Shown: positions 30,677 to 42,559 of the stretch, piece by piece
Layout: each line of letters opens with the position of its first letter
Numbering within the stretch: position 1 is the stretch's first letter
DNA from: Margaritifera margaritifera
Lineage: Eukaryota; Mollusca; Bivalvia; Unionida; Margaritiferidae
DNA length: 64,000 nt
Assembly: GCA_029931535.1 (NCBI GenBank)
Contig: JAQPZY010000700.1
Span: 284,185-348,184, forward strand
Reading direction: 5' to 3'
Position numbers and translations under genes: made by a program
Notes under the pieces: generated by a model
Database searches by the model: none
The model's input: only the letters and a program-made list of their open reading frames with translations
What the model was told of the DNA's origin: nothing

Positions 30677-33590
30677 TTTTGCTCAATTCTGGATTTGTTT
30701 TTCAGTAACAAAATATATACACGGTGTCCGGCGTAGCAGATTTGATCAAATGATAATTTTTTGGTCTAGCAATTGGGAATATATCATCTGAGCATGATTA
30801 TTTTGTCTTAATTCAATCTTTAAAGTTGTCGAAATCGCCTGATATACAATTTTTTTTAAAACTCTAAATTAACCGCCGCTAACAAATAAAATAAAATCAA
30901 TTTCTTATACAGGTCTATATTTCCTCAAAGTATTATTACTCCATATTTTGGCGATTTTGTAAAACTTTTAAGTAATTTTTAAAACCGTATTATAGAGATT
31001 CTACACTTTTACTTTTCAAAAAACATTATTTCGTATTTGAACAGGGAATCATTTTAGCAATAAAAAGCAGGATGCCCAGTTGTTTATATGATTATAAGAA
31101 TTCAATTGAGAAAGTTTAGTAGTATGGGAATGGCCCATTCTCAGAAATCAAAATAAAAAAAATAACTTCAGGTCTTTGAGCTTTTCAGGACCATAGTGAA
31201 ATTTAAAAAACAAACCAATGCGGTAAAAGCGAATTGATTCATAATTTATGTTTACAACCGAATTTTCATAAGAAAAATGTACTCAGTATATAACAATCGC
31301 ACTGACTTAGATGGACTTCTCTATACCACAACCAGTTAAAAACTGAACACCCCAGGATCAATTTTATAGACCTCTTTCACAGAAAAAAATATGAATGTTC
31401 TATTTATTGTTTTTCAAAATCATCTGTAACATTTGAAGAGTGGAGAAAAGACTAAAACTTGTTATACAACGTATAAAAAGATGTTACGCAATTGTGTTAA
31501 AAAGAAAATTCATCTTAACTATATTACTTACGGTTGCATTGACTAATTTTATTGAAAGAAATAAATTTGCTCAAAATGAAGAGGATAAAATTTCGATCGG
31601 AAAGTTTAACATTCGCCCTATCGTTATCCAATAATATCTATTTGATGAAAATTAATTTGAACAATTGTCTTTCTGAATCAAAGTGAAATAAAGAAATTTT
31701 AATTACTCTTGCATGCTTTTCAAAAAGTGTGAGAATGACAATTCAGTATTTATTTTCGTATTTTTTTTAAAAGGCTAAAGGGGACAAAAGTGTACAAGGA
31801 TTGTACAAAAAATAACGAATGAGTAATAAATTTTTTTTATTACTTTGAATGGTTTGTTCTGAGATCATTTTTGCTCAAGAGTCAATGAGAGTTGTCATCG
31901 ATTTTTACAACATTTGCATTGATAAATACAAAATAATTAACTAATTTAGTAAATTCTTTGTTTGACTTTAGGTATTTTAGTATTTTTTCAACGTTTTTAT
32001 ATCTCATTCAGGGATATGACCTTTTTTCGTTCACCTTTAGCAATGTTATCTCTTGTCAATTACTGTTAGAAATATTTAACAATTCACTAAGTAAAATTTC
32101 AAATCCATTATTTAGAACAAACAGTTATATGTTACGGAATGTATATGTTCAATTTGTGTTCTGGAAGAATTGCTTATAAATCGATTTGACTCAGTTTTAG
32201 TTGTTTCTTTGATGATTTCCAAAAGTTTTGGTTAAACGAAGTTTTGCTGATCGTTATCAGCTCTGCTGATAACTGAGCCAGCCGGTGCTGTTAAATTCTT
32301 CTTCTCTGTTACTCATTCGATTTCTTAAACTTTTTTGTATTGGCCTGTAATTTTTGATCCATAGATTCTAAACTCCTATTCATGTTGTTGACAAAATGTT
32401 TATTACTGTAAAAAAAAAACAAAAAAAAACGTGGATAACCTGTGTTCTGTTTCATCGTGCACCTAAGATGCAACGTACTGATTTTGACACCATGGCTCTG
32501 CAGCAGTGCTTGTCCCTTTAGAACAAGGCCATTTTCTGTCATAGTTATGTTCTTCATAGTTTACATTTTGGATTGAAACTCGTTCTTTACAGCTTCTGCT
32601 TCATCGAATAATTAAATGCCCCCACCCCCTCATTTCAAATATTGAAAATTGGTATTCTGGTTTTCCGTGAGCACGTCTTCACCCTTAAAATTTTTTTGTT
32701 TGCTACTTTGCTCTCTTTTTTCTCAACCGGTCGGATTTCTAAATTTTTGTCATCGTCAATTCTTTTGGTGCCAGTGTTAGTTAACACTTTCCGTCGATTT
32801 AATTATATTGTTACACATATCCCGCGCTACCATGTTGATCAATATTTACTTGCCTAATGTTTTTGCAAACATAATATTTTACTACTGATTAACTTATTCA
32901 TACTAATATTTTTCAAATTTCCTTCTATCAGTTATTTCTCTGTTTTATTTGTAATATTTTACAACTAACTGCAAATTTGGTGCAAGTTGTCTCTGACACA
33001 TTGTTATAGTCTGTTGTGACACAGCATCTCAAATAGAGATGATACCATTTATTTCTGTAGAATAATTTCAGTTACTATTAGATGTTAGATGAAATTTCAC
33101 GAAAATAATTGTGTTTTACAAAACTGTAGATTTACACACAACTGAGCGTGTATTTTATTTTTTATTTCATCCACGTTTTGTAAAAAGACCTCCTTTATCA
33201 ATTGATTCTGCTTAATTTTGTGATAATTCTTTGTGATTGAAGGTTTTATTTAGATCAAATACATATTTTATTGTTTCCTCGTACCGCACAGTTTTATGGA
33301 CGTCTTTACATTGTTCATGGTAAGAAGTTTGTCAAGGAAATATGTGTAATTGAATGTGTATTTGGCACGACTGCTATACTTTCTCTAAGTGAAATTTGAA
33401 AGGAGTTTTAAAGCCGTCATGATTTCATCAACATTTATGTGACTTTCATTACCCTTTATTTTGTTCAAATTATCATAGACTAACTTGTAGTCTTTATTAT
33501 TTTATTTTTTAGCATATTTGAGATGTAGTTTGAATCAGCCTTATATTTTTTTAAATGTTATCTCACTTTATTTCTTCCGTATTGTCATTA
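30672..33590. other. Long AT-rich stretch, nothing recognised
   Basis: About 2.9 kb of AT-rich DNA with scattered short open frames (31440, 31958, 32309, 32642). None has recognisable motifs, splice structure or repeats. Confidence 0.4.
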
Positions 33591-33596
33591 GTTATA

Positions 33597-33775
33597 TGTG
33601 ACGCTCTGGGTACCAAAATGACCCTCTGGGTACAAGGGGAATTTAACATTAGTCCATTGATGTAACATTAGTATGACCCTATGGGTACAAGGGAAATTTA
33701 ACATTAGTTCATATGCCTATGATGGTTATGAGAATGGTTTTTAAAATGATTTCTGGGTACAAGGGAATAGTAATG
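33597..33775. repeat. Short direct repeats with 'ctgggtacaaggg'
   Basis: 'gaccctctgggtacaagggg' then 'aatttaacattagt' recurs three to four times between 33620 and 33760, with 50-80 bp spacing. Confidence 0.75.
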
Positions 33776-33834
33776 TTAAAAATGTTTATGTTAAAACTCC
33801 ACCTAATATTAATACGCCGTTTCGACTGACCAAC

Positions 33835-34135
33835 ACCCAGTCATCTACTGACCAACACCCATACTTACTAACCAACACGCCTTTTGAATGACCGACACCC
33901 ACACTTTCTGACCAACGAATAGGGTCGGAATATACACACACTATACACACAAACACACATATATACTATCAATCAAATGTTATGATGTGAAAGAAGGGAA
34001 ATAAAATATAAGTGACACCCCTTATAAACAAAACTAAAACTTCCCTTTCGACCCTTATCACCCTATAACTTCCCTACCATCCCCTTACAAACAAAACTAA
34101 AATACCCCTACCACCCTTATAATCCCTATAACCCT
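33835..34135. repeat. Small tandem repeats flanking the inverted repeat
   Basis: About four units of 25 bp with 'ctgaccaacaccca' lie at 33835-33915. A 60-70 bp duplication with 'cccttataaacaaaactaaa' and 'accctat' lies at 34015-34135. Confidence 0.75.
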
Positions 34136-34227
34136 ATTTGTAATGCGAAAGGAGAAAAAGGATGTACACACTATGCACAAACATATTTATATGCTGTCAC
34201 GCACAAGTGTGTAAGAGTGCTCACGCT

Positions 34228-34252
34228 CACACACACACACACACACACACAC
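34228..34252. repeat. (AC)n microsatellite
   Basis: A short pure 'ac' run, 24 bp before the inverted repeat begins. Confidence 0.9.
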
Positions 34253-34275
34253 ATGGTAGGAGTGCTCGCGTTGTT

Positions 34276-35010
34276 ATGTAAATTGATTTTATTATATGTA
34301 TCCATGAGGTAAGTTGTCCTTTAGTCATTTTGTAAATAACATATTTACTGCATTTGAGTTCAAGGTCAGTTTTGTTTACATAGCATTTAACAATTAGATT
34401 GGAATTTTCCATATCTTGTTTTGAGAAAAGTCACGTACGCACCGGAAATTTCCATTAGAGTTACTCATATTCTAGAATATTCTCTCAGGTGATTTATCCT
34501 TATATTTATACAGGTTTGGTATACAAGATTTCATTCCTATACTAAACTTTATATTATTAAGATCAGTCTATTAAGGAATTTATTTTAGCAATAAGATGTT
34601 ACAGCTGTGAAAACCGGAGCAAATTCAGAGAGAGGAATTATTTATTTGAAATATTCATTGGAATTACTAAAAGTGCTCATTCTCATATTGGATTAATACT
34701 TGACTTTGGGATTTATGTGAATTTATTCAAAGATATTATGGATTACATCATTCAGGCATATCAGAACATTCAAGACTACTGACATATCAGGACATTCAAG
34801 GCTACTGGAATTCATTCGGAACGTTCTATATTTAGGACTTGTGATTAGGACACTTAGGATTATTGGATTATTTGGATTTTAATTCACGTTACTGTAAGTG
34901 TCTTTTGAATTTTCACCTTAATTGTCTGCAAATAAATTGCTTCTTGATTTTACTCACATTGTAGGTTTCGCTTTCTTTATGTTACATTATTTTTAAGACC
35001 TAGAGTCGTA
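34276..35010. repeat. 735-bp dispersed repeat, inverted copy at 60140-60915
   Basis: This segment is the reverse complement of 60140-60915 along its full length, with moderate divergence. Shared words include 'gaaaagtcacgtacgcacc', 'ctcatattctagaatattct', 'gatcagtctattaaggaatt' and 'aagtgctcatt.tcat.ttgg'. Both copies contain short internal repeats of 'acattcaaga.tactgacata'. It lies at the downstream end of the Polinton-like block, as its partner lies downstream of the second integrase module. A terminal repeat of a large element is the favoured reading; an ordinary non-coding transposon is the alternative. Confidence 0.85.
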
Positions 35011-35366
35011 ACAACGCTCACACACACAAACACATACACTATGCACAGAAATATCCATGGGGGATTTAAGATTTAGTTTCGCAAGATATACACGGACATG
35101 AAACACACAATATTTTGGAAATGAGTGAGTAGAGTAGTATCTCTTTTCCGTTAGTTTTGGCCACACTCATCTTAGTGTCCACACTTCCCGGGCCTGGCTC
35201 CAAAAGCACCACATCTACTTCTCCGTTCGTTTTCTCCACAAGAATTGACGGAGACAGAGGGCCTAAAACTATGCTTGTCTGCCTCCATCTCCCAGTCCTC
35301 AGTTTGAGGGATCATGAGTTGTTCTGGTTGCTGTTCCTGCTGCTCTTAGTGTCATTCTTCTTATTA

Positions 35367-35633
35367 TTATTCCCTTTGCCTCCTCCTCTCCTGTACCCTC
35401 ATCCATCTTTCATTGAGGCGCGGAAATTTTATCTCCCTCCTCTCTTGTGTCCGCGCCTTCTTCTCTTCTGCCCATACCCTTTTTATCTTCTCTGTGTCTT
35501 CCTCCAACACTTCTTGGATCAATTGTTTTGCCTTTCTAAAGGCTACCATCACCCTCTTCAGTTGCCTTCGATACGGATAGCATTCCATTATTCCACCCGG
35601 CACAGGAAGAGCTCCACTCTGTTTAGCAAGCAC
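35367..35633 (-). pseudogene. Unrecognised charged protein in the Polinton-like block
   Basis: A minus-strand frame of up to 88 residues is rich in Arg, Lys and Glu ('EEDTEKIKRVWAEEKKA', 'QERREIKFPRLNERWMR'), predicting a long helix or coiled coil. It follows the protease in the same direction. The overlapping plus-strand open frame of 190 residues (35157-35729) is Leu/Pro-rich and reads as its antisense. Function not known; a structural or DNA-binding role in the element would fit but is a guess. Confidence 0.4.
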
Positions 35634-36157
35634 ATGGCTTCAATCAACTTCCCGACTTGCACTGGCTGTCTCATTCTTGACATCTTTCTCAAGACGACGA
35701 TGGATGGCAAGACCGACTTTATATGCTAGAGATGCGGACGACAAGGAAAACATTTCTCATATTCGGTACGTGGACGTGAAAGAAAACAGGTGCGTAGAAA
35801 AATTCTAAGATCGACAGGGAGAAAGGAGAAGACTATGTCAAAAGAAAGACAACAACATCAACCCCCTCCCCAACCAACCAAACAAACAGCACCATTTTAT
35901 TAAACATCAACAAAATTTAATACGCCCTGCTCACTCAAAAGTCAACAAAGAATGAAGAGGAAGGATTAGGACTAGTCCGATTATCTTCATGTACAACTGC
36001 CAAATACCCAAGCAAAACACTGTTAAAAAGAACGTATTTATAAGGTTGACAAAGTTGAGAAGTAAGACTTGACTTTCAGTGATCTATTACATCGTCATTT
36101 TACCATCGATGGACACTACGTTTTTGAACTAAAGAAAAGAGATATCCATAATGATCA

Positions 36158-36500
36158 CTAAACCACATTTCTATTTTTGGCATAGTTTCTAGAGAAATCA
36201 CGTCCAAAACAAGTCAGTAAATGTTCTAATGGGAACCCAAGACTGCAATAATGAAGAAAATACACACAGTATTGTCCACACACTCTCGAATCTGACCCTT
36301 GTAATTTCACATTATTGAATTGAGTGGATACAGCATTTCTTCTCATAAAGTCTATGATCTCGTCTTTGAGAGGAGGTAATCCATTGGAATAAAAATATTC
36401 CACAATGTGGTCGTTAGGAAAGTAAACGCCTACTGAATGGGTTTCTGGGTGATGACTGTCGCCCGAGTTGATGACATAAACTGAAACGTCTTTAAGTATT
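36158..36500 (-). pseudogene. Polinton adenain-like cysteine protease (PRO), decayed
   Basis: The minus frame reads 'HPETHSVGVYFPND' (catalytic-His region of adenovirus-type proteases), then 'EYFYSNGLPPL' (the family has an Asp in this E-F-F-D-S-F-G-L-P-P segment; Tyr stands there now). It ends with 'VCGQYCVYFLHY' in the catalytic-Cys region. About 30 residues follow. Such proteases mature capsid proteins in adenoviruses and are assigned the same job in Polintons. An in-frame TAA lies near 36515, and the N-terminal part is in doubt. It follows the capsid gene on the same strand. Confidence 0.8.
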
Positions 36501-36558
36501 TAATGAGGAAGGTCATCTTTTGCACACACCACTGGATTCCAAGGAGCTATGTACGAGA

Positions 36559-36858
36559 TTATAAAGATTTTTCAAGTAAGTCCATGAACGGGAAGTCTTC
36601 TTTTCTCTGTTGCAAGAGAGCTTTGATGCGTTTCTTCTCCAAGGAAGTCAATGGATGTAGGGGATGGTTACTCAAATTTGTATACCACTCTCTCAAGATA
36701 TTCTCATCCGGGATGAGTGTCCATGCTTCTTGCAGATAGTCTTCAAACTTTCGTTCTTGTCGCATCGTCAAACATTTGTCGTGTCGCATATGACGAGGAT
36801 GATCGATTTGACAACCATAGGAATGTTCTCTGGTCAGGAGTGTGGTTCTTCCAGCCAA
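36559..36858 (-). pseudogene. Unrecognised frame between capsid and protease
   Basis: A 99-residue minus frame with His/Arg-rich N-terminus and helices around 'ERKFEDYLQEAWTLIPDE' and 'SLEKKRIKALLQQRKED'. It lies between capsid and protease in the same direction, so it is probably an element gene. I do not recognise the family. Confidence 0.5.
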
Positions 36859-36991
36859 GTGGAGAGCAAATCAGGAGATTATGTGTTGTTCTTGTTTTGG
36901 CCATCATGACGTCATGAGTCTGTGGCTCCTGTTATGGATGGAAACCATCATCGTTTTCGCCTATGTCTATAGCGTCGTGTTCAAGTTTGTT

Positions 36992-38225
36992 TTAAAAGTC
37001 TAGGATCACTTCTCTCAGACTGTTGATTTCCAGAGTATTATTAAATTCTGCATACAACATCACGTTCACTTTGTTCACGAGGGCTAGTGTAAACTGAAGT
37101 TCCACACGGAGTTGACCTGATTTTATAGGGTGGAAATGTCCTTCGTCGCTGCCTTGATCAGGAGTTAAATCAAATACCCACAAAGCACATCCTCCTGCAT
37201 AATCGTCGTACGAAATGCCGTGGCTACTGTTGGTTCCTAATTGTCCTGTGGCTTCAGATTCAAGTAAGATCTCGAGTAATTTTCTGGGCAACGTTATGTT
37301 CAAACGGCCTGGTACACCACATCTGACCGTCTCTGGTGGCTTCTATATAGGACGCGTTTAAGTGTTGGAACTGGAAAGGAGTTTGATCAATAGTTCCCGT
37401 GAGGGCAGCATTGTGGACGATGCCAATGAACAATCGTTTAGGCAGTTGACTTTGGAAGACATGATCTTCGATCTTGGATAGGAGTCCAGAGGCAATGATG
37501 AAAATTATGAGTTTCATTCGTCACAGCGGATACTTGGCTGTAGTTCTGGTCAGAGTTTGACTGATATCGTTTCCCTCTTGAGGTAGGACTTCCACACAAC
37601 GAACATATAGTCTGGCTTCTTCGATGATAGTTTTGTACTCGTTAGTATCAGCCATCAAATGGAACACGGTACTACTTCAATTCAGTCTCAGACGCACATT
37701 CACGCCATTCACCAAATACTTGTCTTGGAACCACATGTCCAATTGTAAACGATCAATCACTTCTAAACTACGGCCTTGTTTGATTTTCTTTTGGCGGTCG
37801 TTAAATCCAACATTGTGAGGATCGTCAGCTTCTGTGAAGGCATCCAAGATGTCAGGTTTGCACACCACACAAGCATCGAGGTGTGTGTTCTTGGCTTCTT
37901 TTCCGTACATCAAGAGATTTTCGAGGTTAGCTCGGTAAGAGTAAGTGTCCATGCTGCTGCTAACCAGTTAGTTGTTCAAGTACAAATCCACTTTGCTGAA
38001 CAACGAATGCATGATATTGTTGGCAGTAGCCACTCTGGCATCGGCGCCTGGATTGTTGTTGTCCGTTTTGAGAACTTTGACTTTCAGGTTGATTCAATAC
38101 GAGCTGAGGTGGTAAATGAAGACAACGGATGAAATTCTATCCGCCGTGATTCTTGTATCGTCATCATTGTCGCTGGTATTGTAAACAGATCGAGTTCTGT
38201 TTTGGAACATTCGCAAGAATCTCGG
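36992..38225 (-). pseudogene. Polinton major capsid protein, double-jelly-roll type, decayed
   Basis: Read on the minus strand, about 410 codons show the order of Polinton major capsid proteins. Near the start are 'VYNTSDNDDDTRI' and 'ANNIMHSLFSKVDLYLNN'. After these come 'SYRANLENLLMYG', 'VCKPDILDAF', 'FQSQLPKRLFIGIVHNAA', and at the end 'GQLRVELQFTLALVNKVNV' with 'LYAEFNNTLEI'. The subunit would form the icosahedral shell proposed for these elements. Breaks: in-frame TGA at 38096-38094, TAA at 37970-37968, TGA at 37679-37677, TGA at 37523-37521, and a frameshift near 37300. Three of the four stops are TGA, as expected from C-to-T decay of CGA codons (an inference). A long poly(T) run (poly(A) in the gene's sense) lies just upstream at 38228-38262. 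Family call is by remembered motifs; confidence in a Polinton-type capsid is high. Confidence 0.82.
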
Positions 38226-38262
38226 TGCATCTCTTTTTTTTTTTTTTTTTTTTTTTTTTTAG

Positions 38263-38830
38263 TTTTTAGTAAACAAAGAGGTCAAAATCTCTGACTGTTA
38301 TTCTTTTCTCATTCTTTTTCTGGTCATGTCTATGAGGTCTGAAAGGTTTTCGACGTCTCTTTCTGCCTTGTGTTTTGCTGTGGCGTAGAAGAGGAATCAA
38401 TGCCTTCGTCTGGAGTGTGAAGCGAATTTATAGGGGTGTCTCGGCGCGTCGTGAGTTATTTTTCTTTCTGAATCAGCACATTTTTCCTGCTTTGATTAAG
38501 GTTTGTTTGGGATTTTAGTGGTCGTTGAACACGTTGTGTCAAGGCAGCATCTTTTAAAGCATATAATCAACGAATCACCATAAGTTTCAAGACGGCTATT
38601 ACCAAGGATTTTGAAGAAGATAGCCAATACAGTTGCTGAGTCAAATAGTCCACAGTTGTTTATCTCATTGTTGCAAAAATCAAATTCCAATCGCTGCTCC
38701 AATGACACAATACACCACAAATATATGACAGAAAAAGACCATTTTACTTTAGGAACACGTTCTCCACATCATGGTTGTCGTTTTTGTAGTTCTTGGAGCG
38801 ATGAACTCTAAGAAGGGGCTGAATCAGTGT
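38263..38830 (-). other. Polinton-like block, unassigned stretch
   Basis: Between the capsid and the integrase. A minus frame contains a strongly basic patch ('GRKRRRKPFRPHRHDQKK') near 38330, followed by 'RITVRDFDLFVY', which could be the end of a capsid-associated or core gene. Nothing here is firm enough to name. Confidence 0.35.
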
Positions 38831-39962
38831 TTAACAGCAAGTTTGTGACGTCTGCTTCTTTTTATAGTCCATGACTTGTGAAGAGCAAATCCAAGAATCG
38901 AAAGTGGGTGGATATCCTTTCCAACGGACTTTTAACTTCTTGGATACGATGTTTTTCCACTTTTGTTTTTTTCGATCCAGAATGCTTTGGATATCGTACA
39001 CGTCATATTTCTTGGTCACTTGTTGTAACTCGGGGAAGTAAAAAGTTCATTTTAAAACTTCTCCGTTCACATCCTCCAATTTATAGACAAGTGGGTCACG
39101 TCCACGCGCTTTTCCTGTGACACAAAACAATTCTGTCGTCTAATTCGGTAAATAGTCCTTGTCAAAAGTGCGTTTTGCTTTTTCCAGTGCGAACACAATC
39201 TCCGATGTATAACACTTCTCTCTTTTTTTCTGGTCTTCGATGTTCCAAACAATCGATCAAACACGGTCACTTCGTTTTGAAGTGTCACTTCTTCTGGAGC
39301 ACATCCAATGCTACGATGGTACGATTGATTTTAAACTTTGATCAAAAATGGTAACACGTCGATGTATTTGAGAGTATGCTGATGTGTAAATCATTTCCAG
39401 ACACCTTCTTTCAAGGTTCTTTGAAAACATTCCATGACACTGGCTTTAGATTCAGGATTTTCAGTGGTAAAAAATGAATGTGTCTTTTTGTCAATTCTTT
39501 TTGAAAAGCTTGCTTAATAAATTCGGTGCTTTTGTCTGTTTGCAATCGCAGCGGATATCTACCACTTTGGTTCAAGGCGATTTTTAAAGATCGCATTAAC
39601 TCTGAACCTGTTTTAGAGGTCAAATGAACTACCAAGCCGATTTTGAAAATATATCAATGACACAAAACAAATATTTGTGACCTCGATTGTACGAAGCTAA
39701 ACGATAGACATTGGCTAAATCGGCTTGGCACTGTTGATCGATTCCTGCTACTATAATATGACTTCTTTGAAATTTTCGTCGAATGGATTTGTGTTACGTG
39801 TGCGTCGATTGTTCTTGTAACCATTATCGTACATCTTGCAAACGTAGACTTTTTAGTTTGGGGTTTTGCTGCACGATACAAGTTTTGAATTCCTTTGTAG
39901 CCAGCTGCACAAGCAGGATTGTAGTAAATGCTGGCTAAAAGTGCATCCATGTTGCTGCTCAA
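38831..39962 (-). pseudogene. Polinton integrase with chromodomain (INT-1), decayed
   Basis: The minus strand encodes a DDE retroviral-type integrase. The N-terminus has 'ALLASIYYNPACAAGYKGI'. The core has the first catalytic Asp in 'GIDQQCQADLANV', the 'HKYLFCVIDIFSK' strand, the second Asp in 'LQTDKSTEF', and the Glu region in 'ASVMECFQRTLK'. The C-terminus has an SH3-like strand ('GRDPLVYKLEDVNGEVL') and a chromodomain ('KKLKVRWKGYPPTFDSWI', 39019-38831). The enzyme joins element ends to target DNA; the chromodomain may guide it to modified histones. All three catalytic carboxylates are still encoded, but in different frames, with frameshifts near 39640, 39470 and 39230 and stops in between. 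Length (about 375 codons) fits Polinton integrases. Confidence 0.88.
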
Positions 39963-40132
39963 TAAGTCACTTACTGTTCGGTACTCCTCTTAGGTTCTTG
40001 TAGTAATTTGGATTGTGATCCTTGACGTACCAAGGAGCAATAGGAGTAGGAAAGAAAGTTTCGGTTTCCACACAAATCATCAGTTCTGTTATCACCTTTT
40101 TCTTGATTTTTTTTACTTCTGTCTTCCCCCTT

Positions 40133-40450
40133 TTATTTTCTTCTGCTAAAGAGGGTGTCTACGTCATCTTTTTGACCCAAGCTTTCATTTCTTCTCGCTT
40201 TGGAATAGGAGAAGGTGTCAACAAGGCTGCCACACTGGGAGAAAAAGTGTTTGAGCAGAGTTTTTTTAAAAAATACTTCTCTTGTTTCTATCTCTTCTTC
40301 TATGGCCGTGTCTGTCATCGTCTTGGGAACTTCTACTGCTGCTGCTACTTTTTGTTTTTCTTCGTTTTTCCTGGCATTCTTGAAATCTCTCAGAGTAGGT
40401 TTAGGTGTCTCGTGTAAAGCTTTCTGGTGAAACAGTTGAAGACTTTGCAA
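40133..40450 (-). pseudogene. Unrecognised charged frame upstream of INT-1
   Basis: A 105-residue minus frame, Lys/Glu/Thr-rich, with 'PTLRDFKNARKNEEKQKV' and 'TAIEEEIETREVF', which look helical. Same direction as INT-1. Not recognised; it may be a structural or accessory gene of the element. The plus-strand frames here are antisense. Confidence 0.4.
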
Positions 40451-40810
40451 TAATTATCCGTACTACTGCGGGTTTTTTTTCTTCTGTTTCTGACAAATAT
40501 GTTTGATCCGTCAACGATTGTAACTCTTGTTGTAAGTTTGATATCTCTGTGAGATTAGGATTAGGAGGTACGTTTTCTTCTTGTTGGGAGAAGTTGATGT
40601 AGAGGGTGAACTTACTATACCTCTATTCTTTTTTGTCAGTCTTTTGGATTTTTTTAGTAGGTTTTGTTTTGTTTGCTACGGTATTATGATCCCATCGTAG
40701 AAGCGAGCGAATAATGACACCTTCATGATCCACCTCCAAGCGGTTTCAAGATGATTTGTTTCTTGGTTTGAATATCAATTCTTGGATGAGCCAGTTGTTT
40801 CAAAGCTACT

Positions 40811-41020
40811 TTACGGTTTTTTAAAAAAACAAAAACATTTTGTTTGATGAGGAATATGAATAATTTCTTGTAGTAACTGACGTGCTGTCAAGCCAAACCA
40901 TCGTAATACTTCTTTGATACTTTCTTTTAACAACTGTAAAGGAAACGGTGCATTTCTTTCGCGACTGATGGCATACAGTGCACAAATCAATTTGGCAGGA
41001 GGATGAGACTGAAAGGTCAT
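40811..41020 (-). pseudogene. Unrecognised short frame in the Polinton-like block
   Basis: A 69-residue minus frame from ATG with 'AKLICALYAISRERNAPF' and 'ESIKEVLRWFGLTARQLLQE', probably helical. Lysine-rich sequence follows downstream in other frames ('LLKKSKRLTKKN'). No family recognised. Confidence 0.35.
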
Positions 41021-41071
41021 GTTGAATACTGTTACAAACTAAAGAAGTGATTAATGTTTTTATGTATTGTT

Positions 41072-41290
41072 TTAGACAGACACAAACGAGGGAGGTGACG
41101 TGTAAATGACTGGATCGTCTTCTTGATACCAGTTGTAAAACAAATCCTTACAAAATCTCAAATAATCTGGAATACTAGGTTTTAAATTGATAGTAAATAC
41201 GTATGTGGCAACTGAATAGCATCGGCAAGTGCTAGGACATTGTGTACGATGTACTTTCATTTTCCCCCTGGTGTTTGATATATCAGGCAT
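41072..41290 (-). pseudogene. Unrecognised short frame next to INT-2
   Basis: A 72-residue minus frame beginning where INT-2 similarity ends. It has several Cys ('CPSTCRCYSVATYVF') and 'DYLRFCKDLFYNWYQEDDP'. No family recognised. It may mark the join between two elements. Confidence 0.3.
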
Positions 41291-42470
41291 GTTTTAATTT
41301 CTTGATTTTCAACTGCACCGTTGTCTCCACATCCTTCACATTGTAAAAGCTCATTATCTCGCAAAAGCTTAGAGTTTTCATGTTCCTTGATACACACAGC
41401 TCTGTATTGTGCTTTCTCCGTCTACGGAGGACAGGTGTGTCTTTGATACATCATTTATTTTAATGGCAAAATGTTTTTAGCTGGTTCCAAACTATTAAAT
41501 GATTCATATTATCATTTCTATTCCATGATTATATGCTTTTTGCCATTCATCCGTTTTGCTTTTAACATCTATTCAACTTTGTATATGTCATCTTGTTTGT
41601 CGTATGGAGATAACCATTGCTCACAAAACATGACTTCTATACCCGCTCCCTTCAGGTCTTCCAGTTTGCAAACAACTGGATCACCTAAAATTACTTGCCT
41701 GATTTTAAATATTTCCTTGGTAAAATTATGAATGTAGCCCTTTGCAAAGATTGTTTTGTATTTTGAACTTCAATTAACTTGGGTAAAATGTCAAGCGATT
41801 TTCTTGTTTCATTTTGAGTGGAAGACTACCACATTCTGGTCTTTAGGAATCCGTTAAACCGTACCAATGCAGATGGTTTTTGTCTGTGTATGTTGAATAG
41901 TATTCTATGTTTTCCATTTCTAACAAGCCCTCAACGTTTTTGCTGTAAAAAAAAATCTTTTATTTCATAAACTATACTTTTTCATCTCTCTTTAGAGATT
42001 TTCCCAAAGCGTCGTGCATGTCATTTTTTTTCGTTGTCACTTTTTCAGCCCAGTAGTATTTCGAAAATAAATAATACTTCTCACTGTCAAAATGTATTTG
42101 TATCCATCATTGTATTTTTCATAAGCTTGCATATCAAATATGTATGCCTGACACTGATCATCCCCGTAAGTGATTAAAGTAACCTCTTTTGTAGGAAACG
42201 TTTTTGCTTACTTGTGTAATGTGTATGTAGATTGTTAAGTTAACTGTTATTTCAATTGAACGTATTTTATTTTCTTTTGTCACGTTTAATTTGTTCCCAC
42301 ATTGTATTGCTTTTTTTGTTTGTAAGGAACTGGATTTTCAGTATGATAGTAAAGATTCTTAAATAATGTTCTTTATATTTTGTCTCCAATCGATAGGTGT
42401 ACATTTGGTACGCCATTTGAAACGGTTTACAAATTCAAAGAATACTTATGATTGATAATTTGTTTTTATG
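41291..42470 (-). pseudogene. Second Polinton-type integrase (INT-2), heavily decayed
   Basis: Minus-strand fragments match integrase order and match the 58.8-59.9 kb copy better than INT-1. 'GDDQCQAYIFDMQAYEKYND' and 'GYKYILTV' hold the first catalytic-Asp region, then 'GLKK' and 'KKNDMHDALGKSLKRDE'. After a gap with many stops, 'FAKGYIHNFTKEIFKIRQV', 'CKLEDLKGAGIEVMFCEQ' and 'DKQDDIYKVE' mark the SH3-like end, and 'AKRMNGKKHIIME' a ruined chromodomain. A terminal 'CEGCGDNGAVENQEIKTC' with clustered Cys is partly shared with the other copy. The second and third catalytic carboxylates are not found. Confidence 0.75.
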
Positions 42471-42559
42471 TGTTATCAACAAACTAACAGAAAATCTATC
42501 CACAGCAGGTACTTTCATTTTCAACAATTTGTAACGTTTCTACAATCTGTTGAAACGGA

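Noticed and set aside
35157..35729. Plus-strand 190-residue frame, Leu/Pro-rich, looking like a membrane protein
   Set aside because: It mirrors a charged minus-strand frame that runs in the same direction as the neighbouring element genes.
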